DNA of 64,000 bases from Flaccisagitta enflata (Eukaryota; Chaetognatha; Sagittoidea; Aphragmophora), in NCBI GenBank assembly GCA_965153355.1, contig OZ231127.1, forward strand, positions 89,528,001 through 89,592,000. The letters run 5' to 3'. Below are positions 1 to 63,566 of this stretch, piece after piece; within the stretch, counting starts at the first letter, position 1; the number at the start of each line of letters is the position of its first letter. Both the position numbers and the translations under genes were made by a program. Under the pieces are notes generated by a model. That model searched no databases. It saw only the letters and a list, made by a program, of their open reading frames with translations, and was not told where the DNA came from.

Positions 1-135
1 CGTATCGTCTTTCTCTCTCTCACCCCATCTTTGTATTTAACAGTCCGAATCTACTCACTCACTGGTCACTACACAAAAAGTCATCCATTTCCTCTTCTTT
101 TGTTTTTGCCAAGTTATAACTCTCCAGTATTCAAA

Positions 136-35460
<35,325 letters not shown>

Positions 35461-36034
35461 CGCTACTGACATAGTATTGTTTGAACTGGGTAGTGGATGA
35501 TTTACACCTTTTGACTGTGTGATTCACAATCTTGTTCTGATGTCCTGTTATTGCCGGATGATTTGTCCAATTTTTTATCCGTTAGTCCTCTTCTGTCTGA
35601 ATATATCCAACTTTTTTCATAATTTTGTTTTCCATAACCAGTCCATCAGTTCGATCAACCAGTTCAAATTTTTTTAACATCTTTTGGACAGTCTTCTTAG
35701 TTGTCTTTTTCACCAAAGTCACCTGATTGTTCTAAATGCTTTGCTGTTTTAAAAAGTCATGTTCTTCTTATGTTTGTGCAATTAAATTCAGTTAGTTAAA
35801 ACCACGCCTTCACAATACCAAACAATGTTAGGAAGATGTTGCTATCATTATCCTTGATTCTTCATCTTTATTTCAATTCATATGAAAAGGGCAAGCTAAA
35901 TGCTGAAATTTTACGTGAAGTCGAAATGTCGTCCTTGCATTCATTTTCTAACTTAGGTTGTTCAAAGCGTTGTGAAATTGATGAGAGATGTTAAGATTCA
36001 TCCATCTCTGAATCTCAAGCTCATCATGGGAATA

Positions 36035-36259
36035 TTTTTAGTCGCGTGCTACGCGATTCTACAACCCGCTTTGTCGGTCCGTCCGTCGGTCCGTCCGTCC
36101 GTCCGTCCGTCGGTCCATCCGTCCGTCCGTCACTCTACTTTTTTTGGGTTTTTGCGGTTTTTGGCCTCACTGCTCCTGCCCAAATGATGGAGTGACCTCA
36201 ATTATGGCCCCTGCCCACCCACACGCGACTGGGGTAGCCGTGTATCCGGCCTTGCTTTT
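36035..36259 (-). mobile_element. Hairpin-family intact copy
   Basis: Hairpin AGTCGCGTGCTACGCGATTC; long GTCC core (36077-36132); internal arm CACACGCGACTGGGG. Confidence 0.7.
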
Positions 36260-37146
36260 CTTTTTTTTTTTCTTTTTTTGCCATAGTAATTCATTTAATG
36301 TACAAGTAAACTATGTTGCATGTTGATTAATCACGAACATGGCATAGAAAGTGTCTTATTGACCACTTGTAAGTATGAAAGGCTGGAATTCAGGGACTTA
36401 CATGCATCGACAAATTGTTATCTTACAACTTGTTAAATAGAGACTGGTTAGCAGCTGTTTGATTGGTACATTCAGCAACATCAGTTTGTTCTCTTGCTGG
36501 GTACTATCATCTATGATTATTTTCTACTTAATCTATATAGTCGTTGGTCATCAGACTATTTTAAAAAATGTTAAATTCATACTTTATTTTCAGTTGAGAT
36601 AAAAAATTGCCAAAAGACAAATTGCAAGACTTTTTATCTTTATCATTTTTCTTTTTTCCTACTAAAGTAGCTCAACTAAGTGAATTTGATGGGCTCACGT
36701 GCTGATAGGCCTTATTTAATTGAGATTACATTTTACAAAGGAAATTCATAAATCATAAACTAGTTATTGTCCAAACTGATGTCGGCTGAGTCATATGTTT
36801 ACAGCTCTGTGGGTGCAAAATGTCATACATAAATCCAATCATGATTCAAAGTTGAACACATGCTTGTAATTTAGAATCATCCTTTTTTGTCATTTAGACA
36901 ACATGAATGTGAGCGTTTACTTGATATCAATGTTTGCTATCTTTTATACTGTGTTGAATTGTGACAATACACTCATTGCTTGAAACTTATTTAAGATATT
37001 GACATTCTAAAAACGATTTATTTTTTAGAGCCCGTGTCCTTTAACAAGTTAGGATCAATCCTCCACAAAGTTAACCAGGCAGTTCCCTCAGCCCAACCAA
37101 TAACCCAGTAAACCATCTTCACAAATTCGTAGCTCAATGAGAACAA

Positions 37147-37325
37147 TTTTTAGTCGCGTGCTACTTGACTCTACACCCCGCTTTGTCGCTCCGTTGGTCC
37201 GTCCGTTGGTCCGTCACACTTTACTTTATCGGCGTTTATGGGGTTATCGACTATACCGCTCCTGCCCAAATGCTCCCCTGCCCACCCGCACGCGACTGGG
37301 GTAGCCGTGTATCCGGCCTTGTTTT
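37147..37325 (-). mobile_element. Hairpin-family intact copy
   Basis: AGTCGCGTGCTACTTGACTC (stem partly decayed); internal arm CCGCACGCGACTGGGG. Confidence 0.68.
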
Positions 37326-37373
37326 GATATAGCGAGGTTAAAACATGAAAATCCCGTAATTAATTTTCCAATT

Positions 37374-37514
37374 TTTAGTCGCGGACACGCGACTCTACAC
37401 CTTGCCGTGTCGGTCGGTCCGTCCGTCCGTCACATTTTTTAATTCCGAGAGGTTCCCACATTACTGCTCCTGCCCAACTGTCCGCGACTGGATTGCCGTG
37501 TATCCGGCCATGTT
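37374..37514 (-). mobile_element. Hairpin-family copy, GTCGCGGAC subfamily
   Basis: AGTCGCGGACACGCGACTCT hairpin; internal arm CTGTCCGCGACTGG; about 50 bases from the previous copy. Confidence 0.68.
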
Positions 37515-38110
37515 GTCTTCTGTAAGGATAAATTGTAACCCCGGGATCATGGGCGTATTAGAGCGAAAACTATTGGGACTGCAAACCCAGATTTTAAATC
37601 CAACACATTTTTTGTCCCAACAAATTGTTAAAATTGTTCTATAAATATAACTTAAAGTTGAATAATTATTTGTTTTATTTGATTACAGTCTTGCTTCACT
37701 GATAAACAAGTCTTTTGATAGCAATAATATTAGAAATCCCTACAAAACATCCTTCATGTGATTCAATGATAAGTTGGTTTTTTTTCAATACCATAAAAAT
37801 AACATCGAGAATCTTTCTCTTTTTCGCAATTGGGTACCAATCACATTTGTATCCCAACAGTTTACTTGTTTTTCTTTAACTGTCTAGCTCATGAATATAC
37901 ACCTGAAAATAAGCTTTAATCTTTGAAAAAAAATTTGTCTTAAAACAAACTAAGTTATCATTTTTAGATTGGTTGTATTTGAAAGAAATTAACTATTTTT
38001 TTTAAATGAAATCAATGTGAGGGAGTAACTCTATTTATTTAAGTGCAGGGTTTATCTAAAATCAATACTTTCTTTTTAGGTGTCCGTTTATGTTTGAGTT
38101 AGATGGTATC

Positions 38111-44700
<6,590 letters not shown>

Positions 44701-44971
44701 GGTTGTATTTCCTTCAGTCGTTTCTTGACATAAAATTTTGTTAATTATTTACAATTTTGAGTCCGAGTAAGAAATGGTTGAAAGCAATAAAAGTTTAGGA
44801 TCTTTAGTTTGTTCGTCAACGTTGGTTTTTCTGGTTTTTCTTGTTCCTTATTCGTCTTCCTGTCGTCCTTGACTGGCCTGAGTTAAAAGTTTAACCTAAG
44901 TCACAAACTGGTTTCTTACATCCTCTACAAGATCGAAGTCTTGAAAAAAATGTCAAGCTGAGGTTAGAATG

Positions 44972-45250
<279 letters not shown>

Positions 45251-45400
45251 GTTTGTGAGACGATCTCTATCTGTCTTTCCGTCTGTTTTTGCTGCGATGC
45301 GCGAATATGTGCTCGGGAACAAGAGAAAATATCCTGATAACTAACACACCCATCATAATTCATGCAGAACCGAGCAGGAACAGCAAAATCATTCGATAGT

Positions 45401-45593
45401 AAACAAGGCCGGATACACGGCTACCGAAGTCGCGTGCGGGTGGGCCGGGGCCATATTTGAGGTCACTTAACCATTTGGGCAGGAGCAGTGAGGTCAAAGA
45501 AACAAAATCATAAAAAAAGTAAAATGTGACCGACCAACCGACCAACCAACGGACCAAGCGGGTTGTAGTGTCGCGTGCACGCGACTTAAAAAA
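45401..45593 (+). mobile_element. Hairpin-family intact copy
   Basis: AGTCGCGTGCGGGTGGGC; hairpin TGTCGCGTGCACGCGACTTA. It lies between genes B and C. Confidence 0.7.
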
Positions 45594-46079
45594 AGTGTTC
45601 AAACGAATACTTCAATTTTTTGATTTCTTTTTTCAATCTTAGACAAACATAAATTTCTTCCTTTTGTGAAGTCTTAGAAATACAGACGACTCGACTGAAG
45701 AATCGATCGAAATCAATCCACGTCGATTCTAAATACAAATAGAATTGTGAGTCTACTGTTGACTTAATGAGTCTGTTGAGTGTGAATAGTTCTCAGTTTT
45801 TTTTTAATGACAATATTGAGTCATTACGCGTTAACTCCATTACTGTCACTGCTGACGCCGCGCATTCCGCGACCACTGTTTGCCTGATCCTATCCGTTCA
45901 TTATTCAAGTACAGTAGATGTCGTCTAGGCTGGGAAATAAGAAGGAATTCATTAAAAAAAAATAAAGATTAGTATTTGAAATATGAATTATTAAAACAAT
46001 GTTTTTTTGACAATAGGTATAGGTTGCCATAAAGACATATTTTCATGTATTTTTCCTAAAATATCAAAACCACATCTAA

Positions 46080-46256
46080 ACAAAGCGGTATTCTTATAGA
46101 ACATAATGTAGGAAAGTTGATTTTAATCAATATAGGAAAGATTTTAAACAATGTAAGAAAGTTGATTTTAAACAATATAAGAAAGTTGAGTTTAAACAAT
46201 GTAGGAAAGTTGATTTTAAACAATGTAGGAAAGTTGATTTTAAACAATGTTCCTTA
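46080..46256. repeat. ~26-base tandem units (GTTGATTTTAAACAATGTAGGAAA)
   Basis: Six or so imperfect units of AAAGTTGATTTTAAACAATG. Confidence 0.8.
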
Positions 46257-46257
46257 G

Positions 46258-46450
46258 AAACAAGGCCGGATACACGGCTACCGAAGTCGCGTGAGGGTGG
46301 GCAGGGGTCATATTTGAGGTCACCAGATCATTTGGGCAGGAGCAGTGAGGTCAAAGAAATAAAATCATAAAAAAAAGTAAAGTGTGACCGACCGACCGAC
46401 CAACCGACCAACAAAGCGGGTTGTAGAGTCGCGAGCACGCGACTAAAAAT
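46258..46450 (+). mobile_element. Hairpin-family intact copy
   Basis: AGTCGCGTGAGGGTGGGC; (GACC)n core; hairpin AGTCGCGAGCACGCGACT. Confidence 0.7.
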
Positions 46451-46544
46451 TTCTTTAAATATAATTATTTTTGCTGGAATACATGAAAATTTGTGTTCAT
46501 GGCAACTGACACGCATCATCATTCGTTAATAGAACATTGTTTCA

Positions 46545-46690
46545 TTATTTTGTATTTTAAATATCAACCCCTTATATCTATTTATCTTTCTAATATGAAT
46601 TCCCCCATATTATCAGGTCTGGACGACATCTACTGTATCAAACATTTAAAAGAGATGCTACTACAATTTACTATTAACGAGATTGATATG
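46545..46690. repeat. Diverged copy of a segment also at 7680-7790
   Basis: CATCTACTGTATCAAACAT region; the two loci align for about 90 bases by eye. Confidence 0.5.
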
Positions 46691-46994
46691 AATAAAGCGT
46701 TTTTACATCGATCGTATTTAATGGAGTTGTATTTTCAATAATAATATCCAGTTTACATGAGAATGATTATGATAACAGATCAAACAAATCAACCATTTGC
46801 AGAATGTTTAAACTCAAAGTTTTCTTCTACGAGATCAAGTGATAATCAAACAAAAAATATAGACTGAAAGCCAACTGATAGCCTTTTAACGGGTCGGCGC
46901 AAAATATTAGCAAATGATCTGATTTCAATAAAGTATTTACAAAACAGAATAAATGAATGAATAAATAAATAAATATGTTCCAATCTTGGCGACT

Positions 46995-56023
<9,029 letters not shown>

Positions 56024-56080
56024 CTTTGGTGGTCGTCGGCGGTTTTTGGTTGTTGTAAATGATTCTCTTGTGGCTTGCCA

Positions 56081-56106
56081 ATGACGACGACGACGACGAC
56101 GACGTC
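56081..56106. repeat. (GAC)n just upstream of the gene C start codon
   Basis: Eight GAC units 60-80 bases 5' of the ATG at 56023, so probably in the 5' UTR or promoter. Confidence 0.85.
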
Positions 56107-56382
56107 GTAAATGGGAAATGCCAAAATATTTATAAGCGAACTACGAAGGCGAATGTTCAAATTCTATCCTACCATTTTAGTTGTATCAAATTCTTTCGTT
56201 TTGAGTTAAAAAAAAAATCAAAATAGTCGCGCGTTTTTGCTTCCATGCAATATTGCAAGTTTGAATGAAGAAATCTTTGGCTTATTCCCTAGAAATCTTG
56301 TTGCTTCGATTGATGGATGCGAAATGTGTGTCGCAGTTCCTCATTTTCTGCAAACGTCGACTTCTTGATGAACATTAAAAAA

Positions 56383-56436
<54 letters not shown>

Positions 56437-57144
56437 GCAAAAGAAGAAGCAAGACCGAACGTCGACTGGTAGTTCTAGATGCGTCCTCAAAAATGAAAAG
56501 TTATGATCTATGTTTTAATGGATAGATTTTAATATCATGGATAGACTAATCGATGGACCGACCGTCACGGCAAGGTGTAGAGTCGCCAGTCCCAACTAAA
56601 ACCAACATTTTAAACTCCTGTTAAACGGACTAACAGGCGGACGAAATATCTTACACTCATGCGTGGATATGCAACTTAAAACACCGATAGTCGAGTACTC
56701 TGGCCTAGTTTGTTTAGGATAGCGCAAAAAAAAAAAAAAAAGAAAAAAAAAAAGGATTAAGATTTGGTCGCCACAAATTTGATCTTCAATCATCAAGTCA
56801 TTGAAGAAGAGAGATTGCTTTGAAAATAAAGAAAAAAAACTCCAAGAAGACCTGAGAAGCAGGTGAAGGATTTATTTTTTTCTTCCTTCGTTTTGAAAGT
56901 TTCTTCGTTGGTGGTCAATTAATCAGCCAATTAATAAGCTATTAATCAGTCAATTAATCAACTACAGCGGAAGGCGAACTGATGCACTACCGTATGATAA
57001 TGTTAAATCAGAAGAAGCATTTGTAACATCATATTATTCATACGTAAGCCGACATGCCAATTGAGAAACCCCGTCACAATGGTCTGACATACGGTCCAAG
57101 GCAGTGCGCATGCTATCAGTTTAATCGCTTGCTTGCGCTTGCGC

Positions 57145-57360
57145 TTTCTTCGCGACTCTCTAAGAGGGCGTATCTCTTGGTCCCTTGATCGGTCGGAAAA
57201 TTTGAAAGATACGAAATTGGCTCGATAAGCGATTTCTGAGCATTATTGTCCCTGCCCAGCCACATAACAGCCCCCGCCCGCTCACATATTTCTCCTGCCC
57301 AACTGCGTTACTGCCCATGTCCACCCGCACTCGACTTATTGGCCGTGTAACTTGTTCTGA
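57145..57360 (-). mobile_element. Diverged hairpin-family copy
   Basis: CGCGACTCTCTAAGAGGGC start; CCCGCACTCGACTTATTGGC internal; GTAACTTGTT end. Confidence 0.5.
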
Positions 57361-57411
57361 ACAAATTCAACAGTCAATACCTCAAAACCTCTTGACAGTT
57401 GATTGAAGTTG

Positions 57412-58122
57412 AGGGAGGGAGCAGGGCAGCGGCCCCAAAGGGGCTGATGAGGAAATTCTCCTTATCCCTTGAATGGTTGGGAGTTGGGCCTTTAGGCTGA
57501 GATTCAGGCCTTAGGGCTGGGGTTTTGGGGCTTGAGTATTAGCCCACTAAGAAAGAACGCTTTTTCATAGAAAAGTTCTCTATCAGAGAGATATGACTCA
57601 AAATCATGAAAATAGATGGCCGATGACAAAAATTTGACCATGGGGCTTCTATAAAGTGTGCCCGCCACTACCCCCATATCCCATAGGAAATGTACAGGAG
57701 GATTTTGGTCAGCAGAGCCTCCTATCTTTTATAATGAGAAATAGTGTAAGTGGCGGGCACACTTAATAGAAGCCCCATGGCCAAATTCTTGTCATGGACC
57801 ATCTGTTTTTATGATTTTGAGTCATATCTCTTCGATAGAGAACTTTTCTATGAAAAAGTGAGTTTTCTTAGTAGGCTATTGAGTATGGCTTGATTTTGTG
57901 ATTGAGGCTGGGATTTAAGCTTTAGGGCTGGGATTTTGGCCTTGAGGCTGGGATAAGGACCTTTGGTCTGGAATTGGGCCTTGGGTCTGGAATTAAGGCC
58001 AAATTTAGCTAAATTTGGCCAAATTTGGGTCTCGAGGCTGAGGGTAGGGATGTAAGAGAAGGAGGAGAAATTTCCCCATGTGTGAAAACATAAATCATCG
58101 GCCCCTTCCCGGCCGCTGCCCA
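57412..58122 (+). mobile_element. Minisatellite element split by a MITE
   Basis: GGGCAGCGGCCCCAAAGGGG start, GGCTGGGATTTAAGC-type units on both sides of a 340-base insertion, and CCGGCCGCTGCCCAAAAGG end. Confidence 0.7.
57540..57880. mobile_element. MITE with TAGCCCACTAAGAAA ends
   Basis: TAGCCCACTAAGAAAGAACG and its near complement; TA at both borders. The arms pair through GATATGACTCAAAATCATGA and TGGGGCTTCTATAAAGTGTG. Confidence 0.85.
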
Positions 58123-58598
58123 AAAGGATGGTGCACGGAATATTCAAAGGATTACAGTACAGTATTGGTCCATTCTTACATAATATGAAATATATAATGT
58201 AATAATATACATATCCTCTATGCGTTACTCCACCTGCCTAACCAATTCCAACCAATTCCGCCTCGTACCCTGCCCTCTTAACTGACTACCTGTCCACTTT
58301 TTTACTCTGACTGATAACTGTTTGAGCTGAATAATTACATGACAAAGAAATACAATTACGGCGTTACATCCCACTAAACTGGCACCTAGAGCAACGGATA
58401 TTCGCGTTTCTTTGATTCGTCAAGTCAATTCTTTTGAAATCATTTACTGGCAATGCTGTACATTCGCTTACGGTTGTAACCTATCATTTCTTGACCCCGC
58501 TTGTTTAATATGGAAGAGGAAAAATTATGTTTTTTTCTTCTTTTTTTTCCTTTTTCCTTTTTTCTTCTTTTTTTTTTCTTTTTTTTTTTATTGCTTCC

Positions 58599-58761
58599 TT
58601 TTTAGTCGTAGGCATACGACTCTAGAACTTGCTGTGTTGGTCCGTTTATCCGTCCATTGGTCTCTCGGTCCATAACCAAAGCTAAATGCGAGCGTTTTAT
58701 TGCTATTCCACTCCTGCCCAGTCGTCTGCGACTTGGAGGTCATACAAATGGCTTTGTTTCC
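58599..58761 (-). mobile_element. Hairpin-family copy, GTCGTAGGC subfamily
   Basis: Hairpin AGTCGTAGGCATACGACT; internal AGTCGTCTGCGACTTGG; end TGGCTTTGTTT. Confidence 0.62.
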
Positions 58762-58783
58762 ATCAGGAGTCAATATGAATGAA

Positions 58784-58989
58784 ACAAGGTCAGATACAGG
58801 GCCACCCAACTCACGTGCGTGCGTGCGTGCGAGCGTGCGTGCGTGCGTGCGTGCGTGCGTGCTGAAAAAGGCCAAGTATTCTGGCAGGGCCTGTAGAAAC
58901 GCTGAACAAGCTAATTGTTGCAGACCATCTGAGCCACCAACCATCCTACCGACACAGCGGGTTTTAGAGTTGCGTGCACGCGACTAGAA
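58784..58989 (+). mobile_element. Hairpin-family copy with (GTGC)n expansion
   Basis: ACAAGGTCAGATACAGGGCC start; the internal arm is expanded to GTGCGTGCGTGC (58814-58862); hairpin AGTTGCGTGCACGCGACT. Confidence 0.62.
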
Positions 58990-60280
58990 ATCCTTGTGCT
59001 CTTTCGTTACCTATAGGACAGTTTTCATCATGGAAAAATTATAGATTTTGTAAAAATACTATGATGTCAGAACAAAAAGAATAAAAGCACTTACAACTTC
59101 ATATGAAGCTTAAAAATAATGTTATGAAGAGAAAAAATATATGGTAATAATTTTGAATAAACCAGCAAAATAATTTTCCCACTGCATTATGCTGAAACAA
59201 GACTGAAGATATTTGAGAAAAAAAGCAAGAATCCTACGATAAGTTTTTCCACATTTTATAAGCAGGGCGAAAAGAAATTCCTAACTGTACCCAGAGCCGT
59301 AAATGCGGGGTTTTTCTGTTATAACAGTTTCAACAGCAAAATTTAACAACGTTATGCTTGTATTGTTCATATCAGAGAATTTCTCCATACGCAAAATGTA
59401 TCACATATTGATAATGAGCATACAAAAAATCTGGAAGGCACATTGAACAAAATTAAACTCCCATGATCAGCAATAATAGTAAAATTTTAGGCCGTTGGTT
59501 GTTTCACATCGAAGACCAGGCACCGTTGTCAGGAAACGCGCAGTTATGGTTCAAACGCCGTTTGAAACGGTTTCTCGAGTGATCTGTCAAAGAAAAAAAA
59601 ACAAGTTATAGGCACAATTCGCGGTCTCCCAGGCGGAGCATGAGTAAAATAAGCCATTTTTGAAATCAAATAAATTCAACATATCTATACATCATTGTGA
59701 AGGTTATACATTACTGTATACAAATTCACAATTGAAATTTGTTAGCAGGGTCAAATCTTTATGCAAATTAGGTTATAATGACATTGTCTGAAATTTTCCT
59801 TTTTTTCAAAATTTAACTATTTGATGAAGTAAGATAGACCACTAAAGGTCTATGTTGGTGCAAATAGTCAGGTGTAGATGTGTTCACACTGTTTTGATCA
59901 TTGGGAATGCGTAGTTTTGAATAAAAGTGAATGCAAAAACCCAAAAAGTCCAAAATATCAATGTTTTGCATATAGACAATAAAGCCACAATCACAGCGAT
60001 TTTAAAGACTGGATATATGAATTTTGAATCTGATATGTATCTATCTGATATCTGATATGTATCTATCTGAAAACTTTTACATAAATGTGACATTAATGAA
60101 ATACATCCATATACATATATGTATACATCCATATGTATTTGAAGGTTCAATACTTGCCCGCATTGTTTTGAAAACTACCAGATTTAAAGATTGTTATTAG
60201 GATCGTGCCATATATCTCTAACAAAAGAGTCGCTGAAGACGAAATAAAAACTTTTCATGAATATCCTTTATTCACTTATT
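58990..60280. other. AT-rich region without recognised features
   Basis: No gene seen. A small palindromic ATACATCCATATACATATAT zone lies at 60100-60140. Confidence 0.5.
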
Positions 60281-60284
60281 CATT

Positions 60285-60412
<128 letters not shown>

Positions 60413-60509
60413 ACTCTAGCTTTTTAAATGACAAATTTGGCTAATTGTCGTCTGTCGAAAGGTGAAATATGATTTTAATAAGCACAAGAATAGCAAATCT
60501 TTCATGGTA

Positions 60510-60812
60510 TCTTCTTCTTCTTCTCTTTCTTTTTCTTCCTCTTCTTCTTCTTCTTCTTCTTCTTCTTCATCTTCTTCTTCTTCTTCTTCTTCTTCTTCTT
60601 CTTCTTCTTCTTCTTCTTCTTCTTCTTCTTTGTCTTGTTCTCCTTTATCTCTTTTATATCCTCCATGTTCTTCCTTTTCATCTTCTTCTTCTTTTTTTTC
60701 TTCTTCTTCTTCTTCTTCTTCTTCTTCTTCTTCTTCTTCTTCTTCTTCTTCTTCTTCTTCTTCTTCTTCTTCTTCTTCTTCTTCTTCTTCTTCTTCTTCT
60801 TCTTCTTTTTTA
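60510..60812. repeat. (TTC)n microsatellite
   Basis: Long TTC tracts with one ~70-base break. The poly-Ser/Phe/Leu/Lys frames over it are artefacts. Confidence 0.99.
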
Positions 60813-61197
60813 TCTGCTTTATCTCTTTTATCTCCTCCATCTCCTTCTGTTTTATCATCTTCTTCGTCTTCCTCTCAGATCCGTTATTGCGAGATGGAAC
60901 TGCATCACTCTCTCTGTCTCTCTGTCTCTCTGTCTCACCTTGCCTTTTTGGTCCGTCGGTCTTATGGTTAATCAGTCCTTTCTCTCTATTCAGCCTCTCC
61001 TGCTCATCTTCATCCTCACCCTCGTCCTTCGTCTCTTCAATTTCTTGTGTCTTTGTCTCTTTCTCACATTTCTGTATCACCTGATGAATACAATTTTCCG
61101 ACGTTGTATGAAAACGTCTAATCATTTCCATCTTCCCAAATCTACAACCGTCCAACTTTCACTCTACTTTTTTACTAAGCTTGAAGCCTTGAACAGG

Positions 61198-61384
61198 AAC
61201 AAGGCTGGATACACGGCAATCCAGTCGTGGAAGGTTTGGCAGGAGTGTCAATGCGAAAACCGCTCGCAATTCAGAAATGTTATGGACTGATGAACGGACG
61301 GACAGATGGATGGATGGACAGGTGGACGGATTGACCAACCGACCGACACAGCAAGGTGTAGAGTTGTGTGTCCGTGACTAAAAA
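61198..61384 (+). mobile_element. Diverged hairpin-family copy
   Basis: ACAAGGCTGGATACACGGCA start, CAGTCGTGGAAGG internal, AGTTGTGTGTCCGTGACT hairpin. Confidence 0.6.
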
Positions 61385-61413
61385 GAACAAGAATAGATGA
61401 TGTAATCTAGTCG

Positions 61414-61722
61414 TTTTTAGTTGCGGACTCGCAACTCTATAGGAGGCTTTGTCCGTCCACCCGTCGGTCCGTCGGTCCGTCCGTTCATTGGTTGGTCCGT
61501 CTGTTGGTTGGTCCGTCTGTTGGATAGTCTGTTGGTTGGTCGGTCCATCCATTTGACTGTCCGTATATACGTGAGCCTGAGTCGGAAAGCGAGAAAATGA
61601 TCGTTTTAGAACCTTTTTGAGCAGGTGTCTGTGTTGGAAAGGGTGTTGGGTGGGGCGTCGGATGTGGATAGGTGTTGGTCGCCCCTGCCAAACCCATCCG
61701 CAATATTATTGTGACCATACAT
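61414..61722 (-). mobile_element. Hairpin-family copy, long-core variant
   Basis: Hairpin AGTTGCGGACTCGCAACT; extended GTTGGTCC core; ATCCGCAATATTATTGTGAC end. Confidence 0.62.
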
Positions 61723-63236
61723 AACGTTAATGCAATAAGATGAAATTGTCACATGAATATATCTGAGGCCTACTTACTTCGTTTTTCAGAATCTAAGAGC
61801 GACTGTAGCGGAATCTTTGAAAAAACACCAAAAATACCTATAATTTTGCTGTTTTTACAGCATTTTACAGCATATACCAATACTAATTTTCAACATCAAA
61901 AGAACAACTCTATTCAAAATAGTGTCACAAGACTAGTTACGCTAATTTTGAGTACAGATGAATCAATACTGCAGAATATCAAAGAGAAATACTGAAAAAA
62001 ACAGTAAAAAATGCTGTTTTTACAGCATTTTTACAGCATTTTACAGCAATAATTCAAAATTCAATCGCGAAATTTTTGAGAATTTAGTATGAAGTGATAA
62101 AATGATTATTCTGATGCCCATATCATTGGTGGTTCTTACCTCCTGTTCTTTTTTGACAGCCTAAACCCTTCAAAATACGTGACTTTTAAAAAATACTTGA
62201 GGCAGCTATAAGAAATATGTTCACACCTAAAGACAGGGAATCACAAAAATACTCATTAATCGAGAACGCTTTGGGTAAGGGACTGGAAATTTTAGGGTTA
62301 GACGCAGAATTTGATGCTCTTTCAGACAATACCCAGTGCAAACTTCCCTAGTTTCTTATGACGGGTCTCAATGCTAGGAATCACAGCGTGACATAAGCGT
62401 GACAGGGTGTGAACACATTTCTTATAGCACATTGAAAATTTCATATTTTTTGATTGAGATATGGCAAAGTCACGAAATTTGGCATGAACACTCTCATATG
62501 TCTTCACTAAACGGGCAAAAAAGAGAAAGTTGAAAAAACTAAGGAAAGATGATGTTTTTTTATCAACAATTGGAATTATTCCCAAGAATCGTCAAAAATA
62601 GTCATTTAAAAATAATCAAAAAATTGAAATTTTGCTGCTATGAGCAAGGACCTACCAACGAAAGATTTTAAGTCCTCAAAACCATAACCATGACCAATGA
62701 AAATGTCCCATTACTTCATATCATATCACGTTTTTTCTCAAATTTTACAGTGATGATAGTCAGCCGGACCTAGAGAGGACATATAGAAATTGGTCAAATC
62801 AGCCCTTTTTTGGGTCTTAAATCCTAACGATATGTCGACACTGAAGAAAGTAGGTTGTTTTCAGAGTGCTACCTGATGTCCCTGACCACCTAGGGACACT
62901 TTTCTCAAAAAAGAAATTCAGAAAGGATACTTAATATGGCATCTTATAAGGGTATTTCCTTGGCCCGGCGAATCCAGAATCTTCACCGTCTTTAGATCGA
63001 ATTGAAATATGCAAAACCTAAATTCCCAAATTTTCAAATTTTCAGTGAATGTTTGTAATGTGTGACGGTTTTACTCTGCCAAAACTCAAACCTGAGTACT
63101 AAAAATCTTGGGGATTGCATAACTCTGATAAAGTGGCCTTTTCTGGAGCAAAATGGACTTTTTCCGACCATTTTCTCAAAGAAGCTTGTAATTTTCTGCC
63201 TGTAAATTCCAAATGGATGGAACTGGAACCCTAAGC
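61723..63236. other. AT-rich region without recognised genes
   Basis: Contains clustered TTTTTACAGCATTTTACAGC phrases at 61850-61875 and 62010-62050. No supportable ORF. Confidence 0.5.
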
Positions 63237-63237
63237 A

Positions 63238-63566
63238 TTAGGGCGGCTACCTGAAGGTAAATTTGGCTCAAAATTTGAAATTCCTCCGCCATCTAACCAT
63301 ACATGCTAAGCCGCATTTGGGCAGTAAATCAGACAAGCAGAGGTCGGTATTTGATCAAGAAACCCGCAAGGCACTACAATGGTAAAGTATATGAAAGCAA
63401 TTTTACAACCATTGAAACTCTATAGTGTTGCCGTGCGGGTTTTCTTTCCAGACACCGATCTCCGCTTGCCTCAATTCCTTTTTAAACACGATGTAGAGTG
63501 TATGGTTAGTTGGCTGAGGCGTTCTGAAATTTGACCATATTTGACCCTCCAGGTAACCGCCCTACT
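63238..63566. mobile_element. MITE, copy 2 of the 16.5 kb family
   Basis: TAGGGCGGCTACCTGAAGGT to its near complement, ending CCGCCCTA. Close match to 16535-16853 along the whole length. Confidence 0.88.

Larger units (their letters stand above)
35461..38110. other. Intergenic region between convergent PDE1 and gene B
   Basis: AT-rich sequence with three hairpin-family copies, listed separately. It should hold both 3' UTRs; I could not fix a polyadenylation site for either gene. Confidence 0.6.
56106..58400. other. Gene-free region upstream of gene C
   Basis: Holds (GA)n at 56390-56434, a hairpin-family fragment (56553-56602), another hairpin copy, a minisatellite element and a MITE, listed separately. 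No ORF with protein-like composition. Confidence 0.55.

Noticed and set aside
60469-61290. 273-codon Leu-rich frame resembling a membrane protein
   Set aside because: It is the TTC microsatellite read in one frame; the other frames are equally open (poly Ser, poly Phe, poly Lys).
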